From assembly GCF_000212735.1 (NCBI RefSeq), contig NC_015510.1, positions 7,379,001 to 7,443,000 on the forward strand: 64,000 bases of DNA, read 5' to 3'. The position numbers and the translations under genes were made by a program. Each line of letters opens with the position of its first letter. Position 1 is the stretch's first letter. Below are positions 41,958-50,922 of this stretch, in pieces. This DNA is from Haliscomenobacter hydrossis DSM 1100. GTDB taxonomy: Bacteria > Bacteroidota > Bacteroidia > Chitinophagales > Saprospiraceae. Below the pieces are notes generated by a model. It searched no databases, had not been told where the DNA came from, and was given only the letters and a program-made list of their open reading frames with translations.

Positions 41958-44114
41958 ATGCTCAATTCGACCCAACCGTCATTGCGTAGACGGAAAGCCA
42001 TTAACTTTAAGTATTACCTCTTTTTGGCACTTTGTTTGGGCCAAATGTCTATCCTGCATGCCCAATGGTACATGCCCGGCTGGTGGCCTAAAATGCCGCC
42101 GCCCAAAATCCATGAATACGACATTTGTTTTCCTGCCGATGTGGAAAGCAATACCTGTGTTGCACCGTCCAACATCCCGGGGGTGCAGATGATTGAACTG
42201 GGCAACGACAAACTTGCGGTCAACGTCAGTGATAAGCTCTACCTTACGGGTTCTGATGCTTGTTACAAAATTTTCCGGACGTACACCGTCATGAACTGGG
42301 AGTTGTACAACGAAAGATGTCAGCTTGATCCCATGTCTAACCCCGTCGTCATCGATCGGGATGCCCCTGATTTTGATGGCAAACTCGGTGAAGGGGTATG
42401 CGTTTTGGTTCGTGCCAACGTGGCCTACCTGAGCCATGATCGGGTCATTGACGATGATGACGTGAAGATCAACCTGAGCCCGGTTTGTCTGGAAAACGGA
42501 GGATTCCACTACCGCGCATTCATGTACACCCAGATCATCAAGGTGTATGACGATGTACGCCCGGTGGTAACTGTACCCACCTTGCCCAAGTTCCAAACCG
42601 ATTTGTACACCTGCAAAGGGGCGATTGAAGTTACCTTCCGTGCCAGCGACAATTGCACCGATCAGGTGAGTTTGGAAGTGCCTTCGATCATGATTGCTCC
42701 TTTCCAAACCTATAGCCAGGGTGCCATGCGGATGCCGGCAAACTTCGACAGCAAATGGACTTGGAAAGACAACAAAAATGGCACTTTTACCATCAAGATC
42801 GCCAATTTGCCCGAGGGTAAACACGACCTGATTGTTTCGGTACGCGATCTGTGTGGCAATTTGTCACTGCCTACGCGCATTCCATTTGAAGTGCGCGACT
42901 GTAGTGCTCCAGCACCCACCTGCAAACAGGGCCTGGCCATGGCTTTGATGTCTGACGGACAGGGTGGCGCCATGAATACGATTTGGGCCAGCGATTTTAT
43001 TGCCAGTGCTGCTTACGATTGTAATGGTCAAGGCCCCGAGACGGATAAGAATGGCTTGAAAAAAATCACGCTCTATTCCATCAATCGGGTAGGGGAGACG
43101 CCTAAATCCAGCACCTCTTCATTGACCTTTGATTGTGCCGAAGCAGGGCAAAAGGTGGACATCGAACTCCATGCCTGGGACAACCTCGGCAACCATGGCT
43201 ATTGTGTGACCTACATTCTGGTGCAGGACAATCGGCGCATTTGCCCGGTTCTTCCGGGTATCGCTGGCTCAATTGCTACCGCTAAAGGATCGCGCTTGCG
43301 CAACATTAATTTGGAGGCCAGACAGGAACTTGTGGTGCACCAGGCCAAAACGGACAAGGTAGGGTTTTATCAATTCAAGGATTTACCCGAAAATGAACGT
43401 TACGTCATTCGACCACGTATGAAGGCCAGCAACGCGGATGGCATCAATTCCCGTGACATTAACCTGATGCTGGAGATCTTGCAAAATAAACTGGAGAACT
43501 TTACGCCTTACCAACTGCTGGCTGCAGATGTGAACCAGGATGGTGTCATTGATGCCAATGATTTTGCCAAATTGCGGCAAATCTACCTCCAAGGTGATTC
43601 TTTCCCAGAAGGCAATTGTTGGCGTTTTGTAGATGCGAGCCATCCGCTTACCCGTAGCCTGAAACCGGGAACTTATCCAGATTCCATATTGGTAAACAGT
43701 TTGGATGTTGGCATCGTGGCCGATTTTATTGCCATTAAATTGGGGGATATTGATGGTAGTTACATTCCATCGCTCAACCAGGTTCAAGGGGAAAGTGAAT
43801 TGGCTAACTTGAGTGACCTGAATGTGCAGGCCGTAGAAAAAGACTTGCGTGTTGGGGCACATCTTGCTCAGAATCAGCCCAATCCTTTCCAGGACGAAAC
43901 AACGATCAACTTCCTGCTCCCTGCAGCCGGACCGGTAAGCCTATCGGTTTGGGATGTACAAGGGAAATCAGTCTATTTATACACTACTAATCTATCTGGC
44001 GGGACCCATCAATTGAGGTTAGACGCGCAAACTTTGGGTAATGCGCGGGGTGTCTTTTATTACACCCTGCGCACCGCATTTGGAACGGAGACGAAGAAGA
44101 TGTTGCGGTTTTAA
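41958..44114 (+). CDS. Secreted T9SS protein with dockerin-like motif
   Basis: 718 residues from the ATG at 41958, which begins a basic N-terminus and signal peptide (YYLFLALCLGQMSILHA-Q). The 276-base stretch before it, back to the tyrS start, holds no other credible gene. Several beta-sandwich stretches with paired Cys follow (VTFRASDNCTDQ, VRDLCGNLS). Around residue 590 there is a dockerin/EF-hand-like DVNQDGVIDANDFAKLRQIY. The C-terminus (NQPNPFQDETTINFLLPAAG ... GVFYYTLRT) is a type A T9SS sorting domain, so it is exported and attached to the surface. Enzyme activity is not evident. Confidence 0.85.
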   Translation: MLNSTQPSLRRRKAINFKYYLFLALCLGQMSILHAQWYMPGWWPKMPPPKIHEYDICFPADVESNTCVAPSNIPGVQMIELGNDKLAVNVSDKLYLTGSDACYKIFRTYTVMNWELYNERCQLDPMSNPVVIDRDAPDFDGKLGEGVCVLVRANVAYLSHDRVIDDDDVKINLSPVCLENGGFHYRAFMYTQIIKVYDDVRPVVTVPTLPKFQTDLYTCKGAIEVTFRASDNCTDQVSLEVPSIMIAPFQTYSQGAMRMPANFDSKWTWKDNKNGTFTIKIANLPEGKHDLIVSVRDLCGNLSLPTRIPFEVRDCSAPAPTCKQGLAMALMSDGQGGAMNTIWASDFIASAAYDCNGQGPETDKNGLKKITLYSINRVGETPKSSTSSLTFDCAEAGQKVDIELHAWDNLGNHGYCVTYILVQDNRRICPVLPGIAGSIATAKGSRLRNINLEARQELVVHQAKTDKVGFYQFKDLPENERYVIRPRMKASNADGINSRDINLMLEILQNKLENFTPYQLLAADVNQDGVIDANDFAKLRQIYLQGDSFPEGNCWRFVDASHPLTRSLKPGTYPDSILVNSLDVGIVADFIAIKLGDIDGSYIPSLNQVQGESELANLSDLNVQAVEKDLRVGAHLAQNQPNPFQDETTINFLLPAAGPVSLSVWDVQGKSVYLYTTNLSGGTHQLRLDAQTLGNARGVFYYTLRTAFGTETKKMLRF

Positions 44115-44171
44115 ACATAATTCTGAAGGTATGTTACACATCAGGAGTAACATACCTTCAGAATTATGTTT
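44112..44171. repeat. Perfect 26-bp inverted repeat joining the stops of two convergent genes
   Basis: The arms TAAACATAATTCTGAAGG, TATGTTAC (44112-44137) and the exact complement (44146-44171) have an 8-base loop. The plus-strand stop is the first three bases of the left arm, and the minus-strand stop TAA overlaps the end of the right arm. It is probably a bidirectional terminator. Confidence 0.88.
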
Positions 44172-45135
44172 AAATTTCTAGTAAAGTAAATTGACTTGTG
44201 TCTATTTCATAAAAGTCATGTACAATTGTTCTAGCACCAAAACCTTCCTTCCAAGCCAATAAACCCTTGTTGATTAACAGTCCTGATTGTTCATTGCATA
44301 TGCCAAAATCAAAGTAGTCGTAATCAGCATAGACCTCATGAATCAAATAATCAAACAAATAATCTAAGCAACCAGATTTCTTTCCTAACGGTGAGCCCGA
44401 GATGTACTGAGCATGAGCAACCCGTTCATTCAAAAACATAGTGCAACCCGCCACAGCTAAATTATCAAGGTAAATATTGTGCTGTTTGATATTTTCTGGG
44501 AACCTACAAGCCAACAACTCAATCTCACCCAAATTATGTACAGGTGTTACGCTATGCTTGGCTTGCAAATTAGGCACAAGCACTTCAGTCCAGAATGGTT
44601 TAAACTCCTCAAAACCCTCCTTGATGTCAACTTTTAGTTTTGAAGCCTTTTTAATCGAGCGTCTTCTTCTTTCTTGATAATTAAGTTTGACGGCTCTGTT
44701 TTCTATTACCAACGCGGCATCTCTACGATAAATTTTTGCACCAAGCTTAAACATAATCCAGTCTAATTCATCGCATGGCCTTGAATGAAACATGCGCGGA
44801 ATAAACTTGATTAACATTTTCTTGATTTGATTCGCATCTAAATAAATTAACACTTCTTTTACAACTGAAATAATTTCTACTAAGCGCAAATGATCTTTGA
44901 TAACCACACCTCCATAAGTTAAACCCTCATGACTGACAAGCTGTCCACCGGATATTGTTGCGGGAACAATTGCAACCAACGCTGCATCGTGATAAACCAT
45001 TAGAGAATAATCCCTAAACCTATCCGCATTGTACTCCATAAAATCTCGCTTAAAAAGAAAAGAACTGTTCTTTCCTTCGTTGACGAGGCGATCCCATTCT
45101 GCTTTAAAATCTGGAGTATACCGTTTTAATTCCAT
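44170..45135 (-). CDS. FemAB/GNAT-like acyltransferase
   Basis: 321 residues from the ATG at 45135 (a TTG precedes it by two codons). The fold resembles the FemAB-type double GNAT domain: LKRYTPDFKAEWDRLV at the start, SSFLFKRDFMEYNADRF, VPATISGGQLVSHEGLTYGG, NYQERRRRSIKKASK and a C-terminal LINKGLLAWKEGFGAR. Relatives transfer amino acids or acyl groups to cell-envelope precursors. The gene is visibly richer in A+T than its neighbours and is bracketed by hairpins on both sides (44112-44171, 45158-45189), which suggests horizontal acquisition. Substrate unknown. Confidence 0.75.
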   Translation of the reverse strand: MELKRYTPDFKAEWDRLVNEGKNSSFLFKRDFMEYNADRFRDYSLMVYHDAALVAIVPATISGGQLVSHEGLTYGGVVIKDHLRLVEIISVVKEVLIYLDANQIKKMLIKFIPRMFHSRPCDELDWIMFKLGAKIYRRDAALVIENRAVKLNYQERRRRSIKKASKLKVDIKEGFEEFKPFWTEVLVPNLQAKHSVTPVHNLGEIELLACRFPENIKQHNIYLDNLAVAGCTMFLNERVAHAQYISGSPLGKKSGCLDYLFDYLIHEVYADYDYFDFGICNEQSGLLINKGLLAWKEGFGARTIVHDFYEIDTSQFTLLEI

Positions 45136-45157
45136 GTTCAATTTTGAACTTACAGAT

Positions 45158-45189
45158 GAGGGGCGGGCATTTTTATATGCCCACCCCTC
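45158..45189. terminator. Hairpin between the FemAB-like gene and the end of ald
   Basis: The stem GAGGGGCGGGCAT / ATGCCCACCCCTC (one mismatch) has a 6-base loop. It lies 30 bases after the ald stop on the minus strand. There is no T-tract beyond the stem, so the terminator role is probable rather than certain. Confidence 0.55.
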
Positions 45190-45218
45190 AGGTACATACC
45201 TTATAATGCGGTCGATTC

Positions 45219-46331
45219 CTACATAACCGTGTTGACATCAACATAGTCCAACCCAAAAGCGTCGGCAACGCCCTGATATACTACCTTTCCGTTGACTACA
45301 TTCAAGCCTTTGCGCAGCGGCAAATTGTCCTGGCAGGCCTTTTGCCAGCCCTTATTGGCCAGTTGTAGTGCATAAGGCAAGGTAGCGTTGGTCAGTGCCA
45401 GGGTAGAAGTGGCGGGCACTGCGCCGGGCATGTTGGCCACACAATAATGTACCACATGATCGATGATGTAAGTCGGGTTGTCGTGGGTAGTCGGGTGGGT
45501 GGTTTCAAAACAGCCCCCCTGGTCTACAGCTACATCCACCAAAACCGTACCTGGCCGCATGGTTTTGAGCATGTCGGCAGTAATCAGTTTGGGTGCTTTG
45601 GCTCCAGGGATCAAAATTGCTCCGATGATCAGATCATGATCCCGAATCATCTTGCGGATGGTATATTCATTGGAAAAAATGGTATTCACATTCGGAGGCA
45701 TGACCTCAGAGAGGTAGCGCAAACGAGGTAAGTTGATGTCGAGAATGGATACCTCTGCACCCAAACCAGCAGCCATTCTGGCCGCTTGAGTACCAACAAT
45801 ACCGCCTCCGAGCACCAAAACTTTACCAGGTGCCACACCCGGTACACCGCCCAAAAGCACCCCACGTCCTTTTACGGGTTTTTCTAAATATTTGGCCCCT
45901 TCCTGGATGGCCATCCGCCCAGCTACTTCGGACATGGGTACCAATAATGGCAGAGAACCATCAGGCAATTCCACCGTTTCATATGCCAAACACACCGCCT
46001 TACTTTTGATCATGGCTTCGGTGAGTGGCTCGTAAGAAGCAAAGTGAAAATAAGTAAACAACAACTGGTCTGGCTTGATCAAAGGCCACTCTGATTCGAT
46101 GGGCTCCTTAACCTTGATGATCATGTCGGCAACAGCGTATACCTCTTCAATGGTGGATAAAATTTTCGCACCTGCCGCCTCGTACTCGTCATCATCAAAT
46201 CCACTGCCTTCCCCTGCGGTCGATTGTACGTATACCGGGTGGTTTCTTTTGCTAAATTCCAATACTCCTGCCGGGGTTAAGGCTACCCGGTTCTCGTTGG
46301 TTTTGATTTCCTTAGGTACTCCAATGATCAT
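45219..46331 (-). CDS. ald: Alanine dehydrogenase
   Basis: 370 residues, start ATG. NAD-dependent oxidative deamination of L-alanine to pyruvate and ammonia, or the reverse. The family opening MIIGVPKEIKTNENRVALTPAGV, the substrate Lys in IIKVKEPIESEW, YFHFAS, the nucleotide loop LVLGGGIVGTQAARMAAGLGA and the block VDVAVDQGGCFETTHPTTHDNP are all present. Length is standard. It has its own -7 element at 46392 and does not appear to be in an operon. Confidence 0.96.
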   Translation of the reverse strand: MIIGVPKEIKTNENRVALTPAGVLEFSKRNHPVYVQSTAGEGSGFDDDEYEAAGAKILSTIEEVYAVADMIIKVKEPIESEWPLIKPDQLLFTYFHFASYEPLTEAMIKSKAVCLAYETVELPDGSLPLLVPMSEVAGRMAIQEGAKYLEKPVKGRGVLLGGVPGVAPGKVLVLGGGIVGTQAARMAAGLGAEVSILDINLPRLRYLSEVMPPNVNTIFSNEYTIRKMIRDHDLIIGAILIPGAKAPKLITADMLKTMRPGTVLVDVAVDQGGCFETTHPTTHDNPTYIIDHVVHYCVANMPGAVPATSTLALTNATLPYALQLANKGWQKACQDNLPLRKGLNVVNGKVVYQGVADAFGLDYVDVNTVM

Positions 46332-46391
46332 TTGGACTAAGTTTTATTTGGTCTGGAATAAATAGGCTGTAGAATCAACCTTTTGACAGCG

Positions 46392-46399
46392 CAAAAATA
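46392..46399 (-). promoter_or_regulatory. -7 element of ald
   Basis: TATTTTTG followed by CGC on the minus strand, about 60 bases before the start codon, identical in context to the tyrS element. Confidence 0.45.
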
Positions 46400-46423
46400 G
46401 AATAAGTCTAAGGAATCATCATA

Positions 46424-46906
46424 CTATTTCTTTTTAAAAGACCAGGTAAACTTCATTTGGGCTACCACGGCTCCGTTGTCTTCCTGTACACCGGTAGAAC
46501 TTACAGTGATGGTTTGTGGCTCGCCAGTAGCAATGGCTTTTTGTACAGCGGACTGAATAGCGGCTCCTTCATCACAAGTAAAGGTGATCCAATTGGTCGC
46601 TTTTTTGAGAAAAGTTGCCTCCATGCCCACAATCAACATAGAACAAGGTACCTGGTCTACTAGCGCGAGCAAACCCAACATGCCTGTAGATAATTCTGCG
46701 GCACCACATTGTGCCGCAAAATAAGTAGATCGAAAAGGGTTTTGGGTGCGCCAACCAAAGGGGATACGGGTTTGTCCACATTCGGGGCTGACAGATTTTA
46801 TTTGCACGCCCCAAAAAAATAAACTGGGAAGTTTTTGGAGGAAGTAAAGCTTCATCTTCAAGGAACTACGCAGATTTTTGAGGTATTGCTGGCTTTTAGT
46901 AGGCAT
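46424..46906 (-). CDS. DUF4442 / hotdog-fold thioesterase-like protein
   Basis: 160 residues from the ATG at 46906 (the frame extends four codons further to a TTG). It resembles DUF4442 proteins, which are related to hotdog thioesterases: RTQNPFRSTYFAAQCGAAELSTGMLGL, VGMEATFLKKATNWITFTCDEG and MKFTWSFKKK at the end. A role in acyl-CoA or fatty acid metabolism is likely but the substrate is unknown. A palindromic operator-like site (TTAGCGAA-N2-TTCGCTAA) lies 15 bases before the start. Confidence 0.75.
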   Translation of the reverse strand: MPTKSQQYLKNLRSSLKMKLYFLQKLPSLFFWGVQIKSVSPECGQTRIPFGWRTQNPFRSTYFAAQCGAAELSTGMLGLLALVDQVPCSMLIVGMEATFLKKATNWITFTCDEGAAIQSAVQKAIATGEPQTITVSSTGVQEDNGAVVAQMKFTWSFKKK

Positions 46907-46920
46907 GATAGACGACAATT

Positions 46921-46938
46921 TTAGCGAATTTTCGCTAA
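46921..46938 (-). promoter_or_regulatory. Palindromic operator-like site TTAGCGAA-N2-TTCGCTAA upstream of the DUF4442 gene
   Basis: A perfect 8+2+8 palindrome, extended by two more paired bases on each side. Its promoter-proximal half contains TAAAATTG, a possible -7 element, so a bound protein would block transcription. A near-identical site (17 of 18) lies at 55633-55650. Confidence 0.55.
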
Positions 46939-47111
46939 AATTAAAATGTTTTTGGAAAAAATACGCGGAGAAGTTTGTTTTGCTTTTTATTTTTAGAGAT
47001 GTTTGTCGGAAATAACCATTTGAAAGTTATTTCTGTTTCGTTTAAGTCGGTTCAAGCCGAACATTTGTTGCAGTTTGCGCTTAGATTACATCAATCAGGA
47101 AAGTTACAAAT

Positions 47112-47732
47112 ATGCTCTTGGGTAGTAAAATTCTGGCTTTTTTATCCATCCTAATTTGGATCAGCACGCCACAAGCCTCTAATCGTCTGGAATTGGGTCG
47201 TTACGAATATGCAGGCATTGACAATAAATCCTTCCGCTTTTTTCGTGTTGAAAAAGAAGGCGTTTATCGGGAAGTAGAGGCAAAACCAACGGGAATTGGA
47301 GAAATCCAGGCGATGCCGTTTTGTGATAAAGACTTTTTTGGTACCACGTTTTATGATTGTGGGCAATACCCTGATTTGGAAAAACCCTACATCGAGTTTA
47401 GTGCCAATGGTGTTGAACTCGCACTGTTTTATGGCCCGGCAGAGGAAATTCAGGTTGTCAGTGGTGAGTATACCATCAACGGAGACACCCTCGCCATCGG
47501 TGAGGCACCAGTTGGCCTGAAAGTAGCTTGCCCCAAAGGCAGCAAAAACCGCGAGATTGGATTGCCATATCGGATTTATCAAACGTCAAAATCAATGGTT
47601 TCTTCCGTCGATTTGTATGTAGAATTTTTGAACGAAAAAGAACATCTGGATCAAATTCGGGCACAAAGCAAGTTGAGCGTAGGGGATACCATTGCTTTGT
47701 GTTTGTTGAAAGAAAGGTTTGTCAAAAAATAA
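47112..47732 (+). CDS. Hypothetical secreted protein
   Basis: 206 residues, start ATG. An N-terminal hydrophobic segment (ILAFLSILIWISTPQA) is a probable signal peptide. The mature part is beta-rich with paired Cys (MPFCDKDFF, FYDCGQYPD, KVACPKGSK) and no family I can name. The spacing to sucC (144 bases) and a separate -7 element there suggest it is transcribed alone. Confidence 0.6.
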   Translation: MLLGSKILAFLSILIWISTPQASNRLELGRYEYAGIDNKSFRFFRVEKEGVYREVEAKPTGIGEIQAMPFCDKDFFGTTFYDCGQYPDLEKPYIEFSANGVELALFYGPAEEIQVVSGEYTINGDTLAIGEAPVGLKVACPKGSKNREIGLPYRIYQTSKSMVSSVDLYVEFLNEKEHLDQIRAQSKLSVGDTIALCLLKERFVKK

Positions 47733-47780
47733 GCTTCAATTTTTTTCCCCTTTGCCTTTCCGCTTTACACTTTAGATGTG

Positions 47781-47788
47781 TAGCTTTG
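47781..47788 (+). promoter_or_regulatory. -7 element upstream of sucC
   Basis: TAGCTTTG, about 90 bases before the sucC start; a TTTG lies upstream but at a longer spacing than usual. Confidence 0.35.
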
Positions 47789-47876
47789 TGCCGCTTTTGA
47801 GCACAAGTGTCTGCCTGGATTGTTCATTCCAACAAACACTAGCCCAACATCCTCCAAAACACATATCGATTTTGTT

Positions 47877-49073
47877 ATGAATCTTCACGAATATCAAGGT
47901 AAAGAAATCCTGCAGCGCTATGGCGTAGCCATCCAAACGGGTATTGTGGCCCAATCGGTTGCAGAGGCAGAAGCCGCTTGGTCGCAACTCGGCAGTGGCG
48001 TGGTAGTGATTAAAGCCCAAATCCATGCAGGAGGACGCGGCAAAGGTGGTGGCGTTAAGTTGGCTAAAAATCTGGACGACGTCAAAACCCACGCGGGCAA
48101 CATCATTGGCATGATGCTCAGAACGCCCCAAACCCCTGGTGGAATGGAAGGTCCGGGCAAACTGGTGCGCAAAGTGCTGATTGCTGAAGATTCTTATGCT
48201 CCTGACTTCAACGCATGTAAAGAATACTACGTTTCGATCCTGATGGATCGGGAGAAAAAATGCAACGTGATCATCTACTCTACCGAAGGAGGGATGGACA
48301 TCGAAGCCGTTGCTGAGCATACCCCTGAAAAGGTGCAAAAAGAATGGGTTGACCCGATTTCGGGTTTCCAGGGTTTTCAGGCGCGCAAAATTGCCTTCAA
48401 TTTGGGTTTGAGTGGCAAAGCTTTTAAAGAGTTTACGACCTTCATTACCAAGTTGTACACTGCTTTTGTAGCTTCCGATGCGTCCCTGTTCGAAATCAAC
48501 CCTTGTTTGCGCACCGGAGACGATCGCATCCTGGCTGTAGATGCCAAGGTTACCATCGACGACAACGCGTTGTACCGCCATCCAGATCTGGAGGCGATGC
48601 GCGACAAGGATGAAGAAGATCCCACTGACGTTGAGGCGCAAGAATTTGAACTCAACTACGTCAAACTGGATGGCAACGTAGGCTGTATGGTCAATGGCGC
48701 AGGTTTGGCAATGGCCACCATGGACATCATCAAATTGTCGGGTGGTGAACCCGCCAACTTCCTGGATGTGGGTGGTACTGCCGATGCTGCACGGGTTGAA
48801 AATGCCTTCAAAATCATCTTGAAAGACCCTGCGGTAAAAGCTATTTTGATCAATATTTTCGGGGGTATCGTACGCTGTGACCGCGTGGCCCAAGGGGTGA
48901 TTGACGCCTACAAAAACATGGGCAACATCAGTGTTCCCATCATTGTACGTTTGCAGGGAACCAACGCCGATTTGGCCAAAAAAATGATCGATGAGTCGGG
49001 CTTGAAGGTCTACTCGGCGATTCAGTTGGCTGAAGCTGCTGCCCTGGTTACCAAAGTACTGACCGAGGCATAA
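47877..49073 (+). CDS. sucC: Succinyl-CoA synthetase (ADP-forming), beta subunit
   Basis: 398 residues from the ATG at 47877, where the family start MNLHEYQGKEILQRYGV begins. TCA-cycle substrate-level phosphorylation: succinyl-CoA + ADP + Pi to succinate + ATP + CoA, with SucD. Visible are the ATP-grasp nucleotide loop VVIKAQIHAGGRGKGGGVKLA, LFEINPCLRTGDDRILAVDAKV (Mg site), GNVGCMVNGAGLAMATMDII and INIFGGIVRCDRVA. No sucD lies next to it. A strong terminator follows at 49096. Confidence 0.96.
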   Translation: MNLHEYQGKEILQRYGVAIQTGIVAQSVAEAEAAWSQLGSGVVVIKAQIHAGGRGKGGGVKLAKNLDDVKTHAGNIIGMMLRTPQTPGGMEGPGKLVRKVLIAEDSYAPDFNACKEYYVSILMDREKKCNVIIYSTEGGMDIEAVAEHTPEKVQKEWVDPISGFQGFQARKIAFNLGLSGKAFKEFTTFITKLYTAFVASDASLFEINPCLRTGDDRILAVDAKVTIDDNALYRHPDLEAMRDKDEEDPTDVEAQEFELNYVKLDGNVGCMVNGAGLAMATMDIIKLSGGEPANFLDVGGTADAARVENAFKIILKDPAVKAILINIFGGIVRCDRVAQGVIDAYKNMGNISVPIIVRLQGTNADLAKKMIDESGLKVYSAIQLAEAAALVTKVLTEA

Positions 49074-49095
49074 GCAACAAACATACTCATACTGC

Positions 49096-49140
49096 AAAAA
49101 TACCCTGGGTGAATTTTACTTCACTCGGGGTATTTTTTTT
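49096..49140 (+). terminator. Rho-independent terminator after sucC
   Basis: The stem AAATACCCTGGGTGAA / TTCACTCGGGGTATTT has a 6-base loop and runs into eight T residues, 23 bases after the stop. Confidence 0.9.
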
Positions 49141-49173
49141 ACATTAGGTGTTCAAAAGTAACTCTATTTCTTG

Positions 49174-50013
49174 ATGAACAATCAACATCCACTGGTCATC
49201 AATTTTACCCCAACGGGTATGGTGCCGACCAAAGCCATGAATCCAAATGTGCCCATAACGGTGGCTGAGATTGTGGAACAAGTACACGAGGCCTACGAGA
49301 TCGGCATTACCCTGGCACATTTGCACGCCCGGAATGAAACAGATGGAGCACCTACTTGGAAAGCAGCGGTATACGCACGTATTTTTGAAGGCATCCGACA
49401 ACATTGCCCCGATTTGGTGCTCTGTGCATCACTGAGTGGTCGAAATTTCAACGTTTTTGAAAAACGTGCCGAGGTGTTGTCTCTACGTCCAGACATGGGT
49501 AGCCTCACCTTAAGTTCCCTGAATTTTCATTCCCAGGCCAGCACCAACTCGCCCGAGATGATTCAGCAACTGGCCTTGAAGATGTTGGAGGAAGGGGTAC
49601 ACCCGGAATGGGAGATTTTTGACCTGGGTATGTTGCATTATGGTCATTATTTGATGCGTAAAAACATCCTCAAACCACCCTATTATGTAAACGTCATCGT
49701 AGGAAATGTGGCGGGAATGCAGGCCAATCTCGCCGAGTTGGGCATTTTATTGGCACAATTGCCTCCTGACGCGGTCTGGGCACTGGGGGGAATAGGACAG
49801 CAACAACTTGCGGCAAACACCTTAGCCATTGCCACTGGAGGAGGTGTTCGTATCGGTTTAGAGGACAACTTGTACTACGATACTGGGCGAAAAATCCAGG
49901 CTACCAATACCAGTTTACTCAAACGTATTCACGAATTGGCGGCTATTTTTGAACGTCCGATTATGTCACCAAGCGCCTTTGGCCAACTCGGTTTTTACAA
50001 TAATTATCGATGA
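49174..50013 (+). CDS. BKACE family protein (beta-keto acid cleavage enzyme, DUF849)
   Basis: 279 residues from the ATG at 49174. The family condenses a beta-keto acid with acetyl-CoA to give acetoacetate and a CoA ester; the founding member acts on 3-keto-5-aminohexanoate in lysine fermentation. Seen here are VINFTPTGMVPTK, the zinc motif LAHLHARNETDGAPTW, SLSGRNFNVFEKRAEV, GSLTLSSLNF, EWEIFDLGMLHYGHYL, WALGGIGQQQ and VRIGLEDNLYYDTG. No other lysine-fermentation gene is nearby, so the substrate is likely different. The next gene starts 7 bases later and must be co-transcribed. Confidence 0.88.
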   Translation: MNNQHPLVINFTPTGMVPTKAMNPNVPITVAEIVEQVHEAYEIGITLAHLHARNETDGAPTWKAAVYARIFEGIRQHCPDLVLCASLSGRNFNVFEKRAEVLSLRPDMGSLTLSSLNFHSQASTNSPEMIQQLALKMLEEGVHPEWEIFDLGMLHYGHYLMRKNILKPPYYVNVIVGNVAGMQANLAELGILLAQLPPDAVWALGGIGQQQLAANTLAIATGGGVRIGLEDNLYYDTGRKIQATNTSLLKRIHELAAIFERPIMSPSAFGQLGFYNNYR

Positions 50014-50020
50014 CATTGCC

Positions 50021-50704
50021 ATGAATGAAACCTATCCAACCCTACGCTACTGTATCCTCGGCCAAGGCAATTATGCTGTTTCGATGCTATTGGACAATCT
50101 ACAGGCTTGTTTTCCCAAGCGGGACATTGAAGTTGAAATCATTGCCAATTTATTGGAAGCAGACAACGATTCGCTTATTTATCCTTACGCAACTCCGGGC
50201 ATTGTTTGTGTAGAAAAATTCCATACGGATTGGACACCGGATGTAAACGTTCCCTGTTTGGTTGGTACATTTGGGAGAGGCCGCAAGGCCATTTTTGAGT
50301 TCTTTGCGGCAAATTACGGAATCAACGCGGAGTACTACGCGATTTCCATCCATCCGACTTCCACTTGTTCGCCAACCTTACATCACGGGCATGGTTTGTA
50401 CATCGGGCCACTCTCGGTGGTTGGCCCCCAGACCCACTTTGGCAATTTTGTAGCCATCAGCCGTAAAGTCAGCGTTGGGCACCATACCGTATTGGAAGAT
50501 TATGTTGGACTCAATCCAGGGGTAGACGTAGCAGGTGTTTGCCACCTGGGTAAAGGAGTCATCATTGGTGCGGGAGCGGTTGTGCTGGACAAGGTAAAAA
50601 TAGGAGAGGGGAGTATGATTGGAGCCGGTTCTGTAGTAACCAAGGATATTCCAGCGGGAGTGGTGGCCTATGGGGTGCCCGCGAAGGTAATTCGATCGAT
50701 TTAA
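50021..50704 (+). CDS. NeuD-like sugar or amino-compound O/N-acyltransferase (left-handed beta-helix)
   Basis: 227 residues from the ATG at 50021, 7 bases after the BKACE stop. The N-terminal Rossmann-like part (LRYCILGQGNYAVSMLLDNL) is followed by hexapeptide repeats forming a left-handed beta-helix (GPLSVVGPQTHFGNFVAISRK, then VGLNPGVDVAGVCHLGKGVIIGAGAVVLDKVKIGEGSMIGAGSVV). It ends VVAYGVPAKVIRSI. The usual NeuD relatives acetylate sugars such as sialic acid or bacillosamine precursors. Pairing with a BKACE enzyme is unusual and suggests an acyl-CoA formed by the first enzyme could be used by the second. Confidence 0.85.
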   Translation: MNETYPTLRYCILGQGNYAVSMLLDNLQACFPKRDIEVEIIANLLEADNDSLIYPYATPGIVCVEKFHTDWTPDVNVPCLVGTFGRGRKAIFEFFAANYGINAEYYAISIHPTSTCSPTLHHGHGLYIGPLSVVGPQTHFGNFVAISRKVSVGHHTVLEDYVGLNPGVDVAGVCHLGKGVIIGAGAVVLDKVKIGEGSMIGAGSVVTKDIPAGVVAYGVPAKVIRSI

Positions 50705-50796
50705 ATAACTGACATTCCGCAGTCTTGATAAGGCCGAGCCTAATACGTTCATAAACACAACGATTTTCTTGATTCGGCTTCGCCAAATCTTTTTTT

Positions 50797-50922
50797 AACA
50801 CGACGGCGCGACGAAACGACGACGCGACGTTCTCAGCGCTTCGCGCTTCGTGGTCCCAACGCCTGACGTTGGGTTGTAGCGGCAGCTATCGTCGCGTCGT
50901 CGTTTCGTCGCGCCGTCGTGTT
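50797..50922. repeat. Perfect 33-bp inverted repeat of ACGACG-rich arms
   Basis: The arms 50797-50829 and 50890-50922 are exact complements made of CGACGGCGCGACGAAACGAC-type triplets. The 60-base centre holds a second hairpin (CCCAACG-cctga-CGTTGGG). Just after the right arm is a palindrome AAGCAGCGCAGCTGCTT. The 359-bp spacer (50705-51063) otherwise contains only the terminator at 51001. Confidence 0.88.

Noticed and set aside
41979-42824. 281-residue open frame antisense to the dockerin-like T9SS gene
   Set aside because: No recognisable motif, and the opposite strand encodes a signal peptide and paired-Cys beta domains in frame.
47772-49097. 441-residue open frame antisense to sucC
   Set aside because: It lies wholly opposite a clear sucC with normal domain structure; the translation is Phe/His/Gln-rich with no family features, typical of a shadow of a GC-balanced gene.
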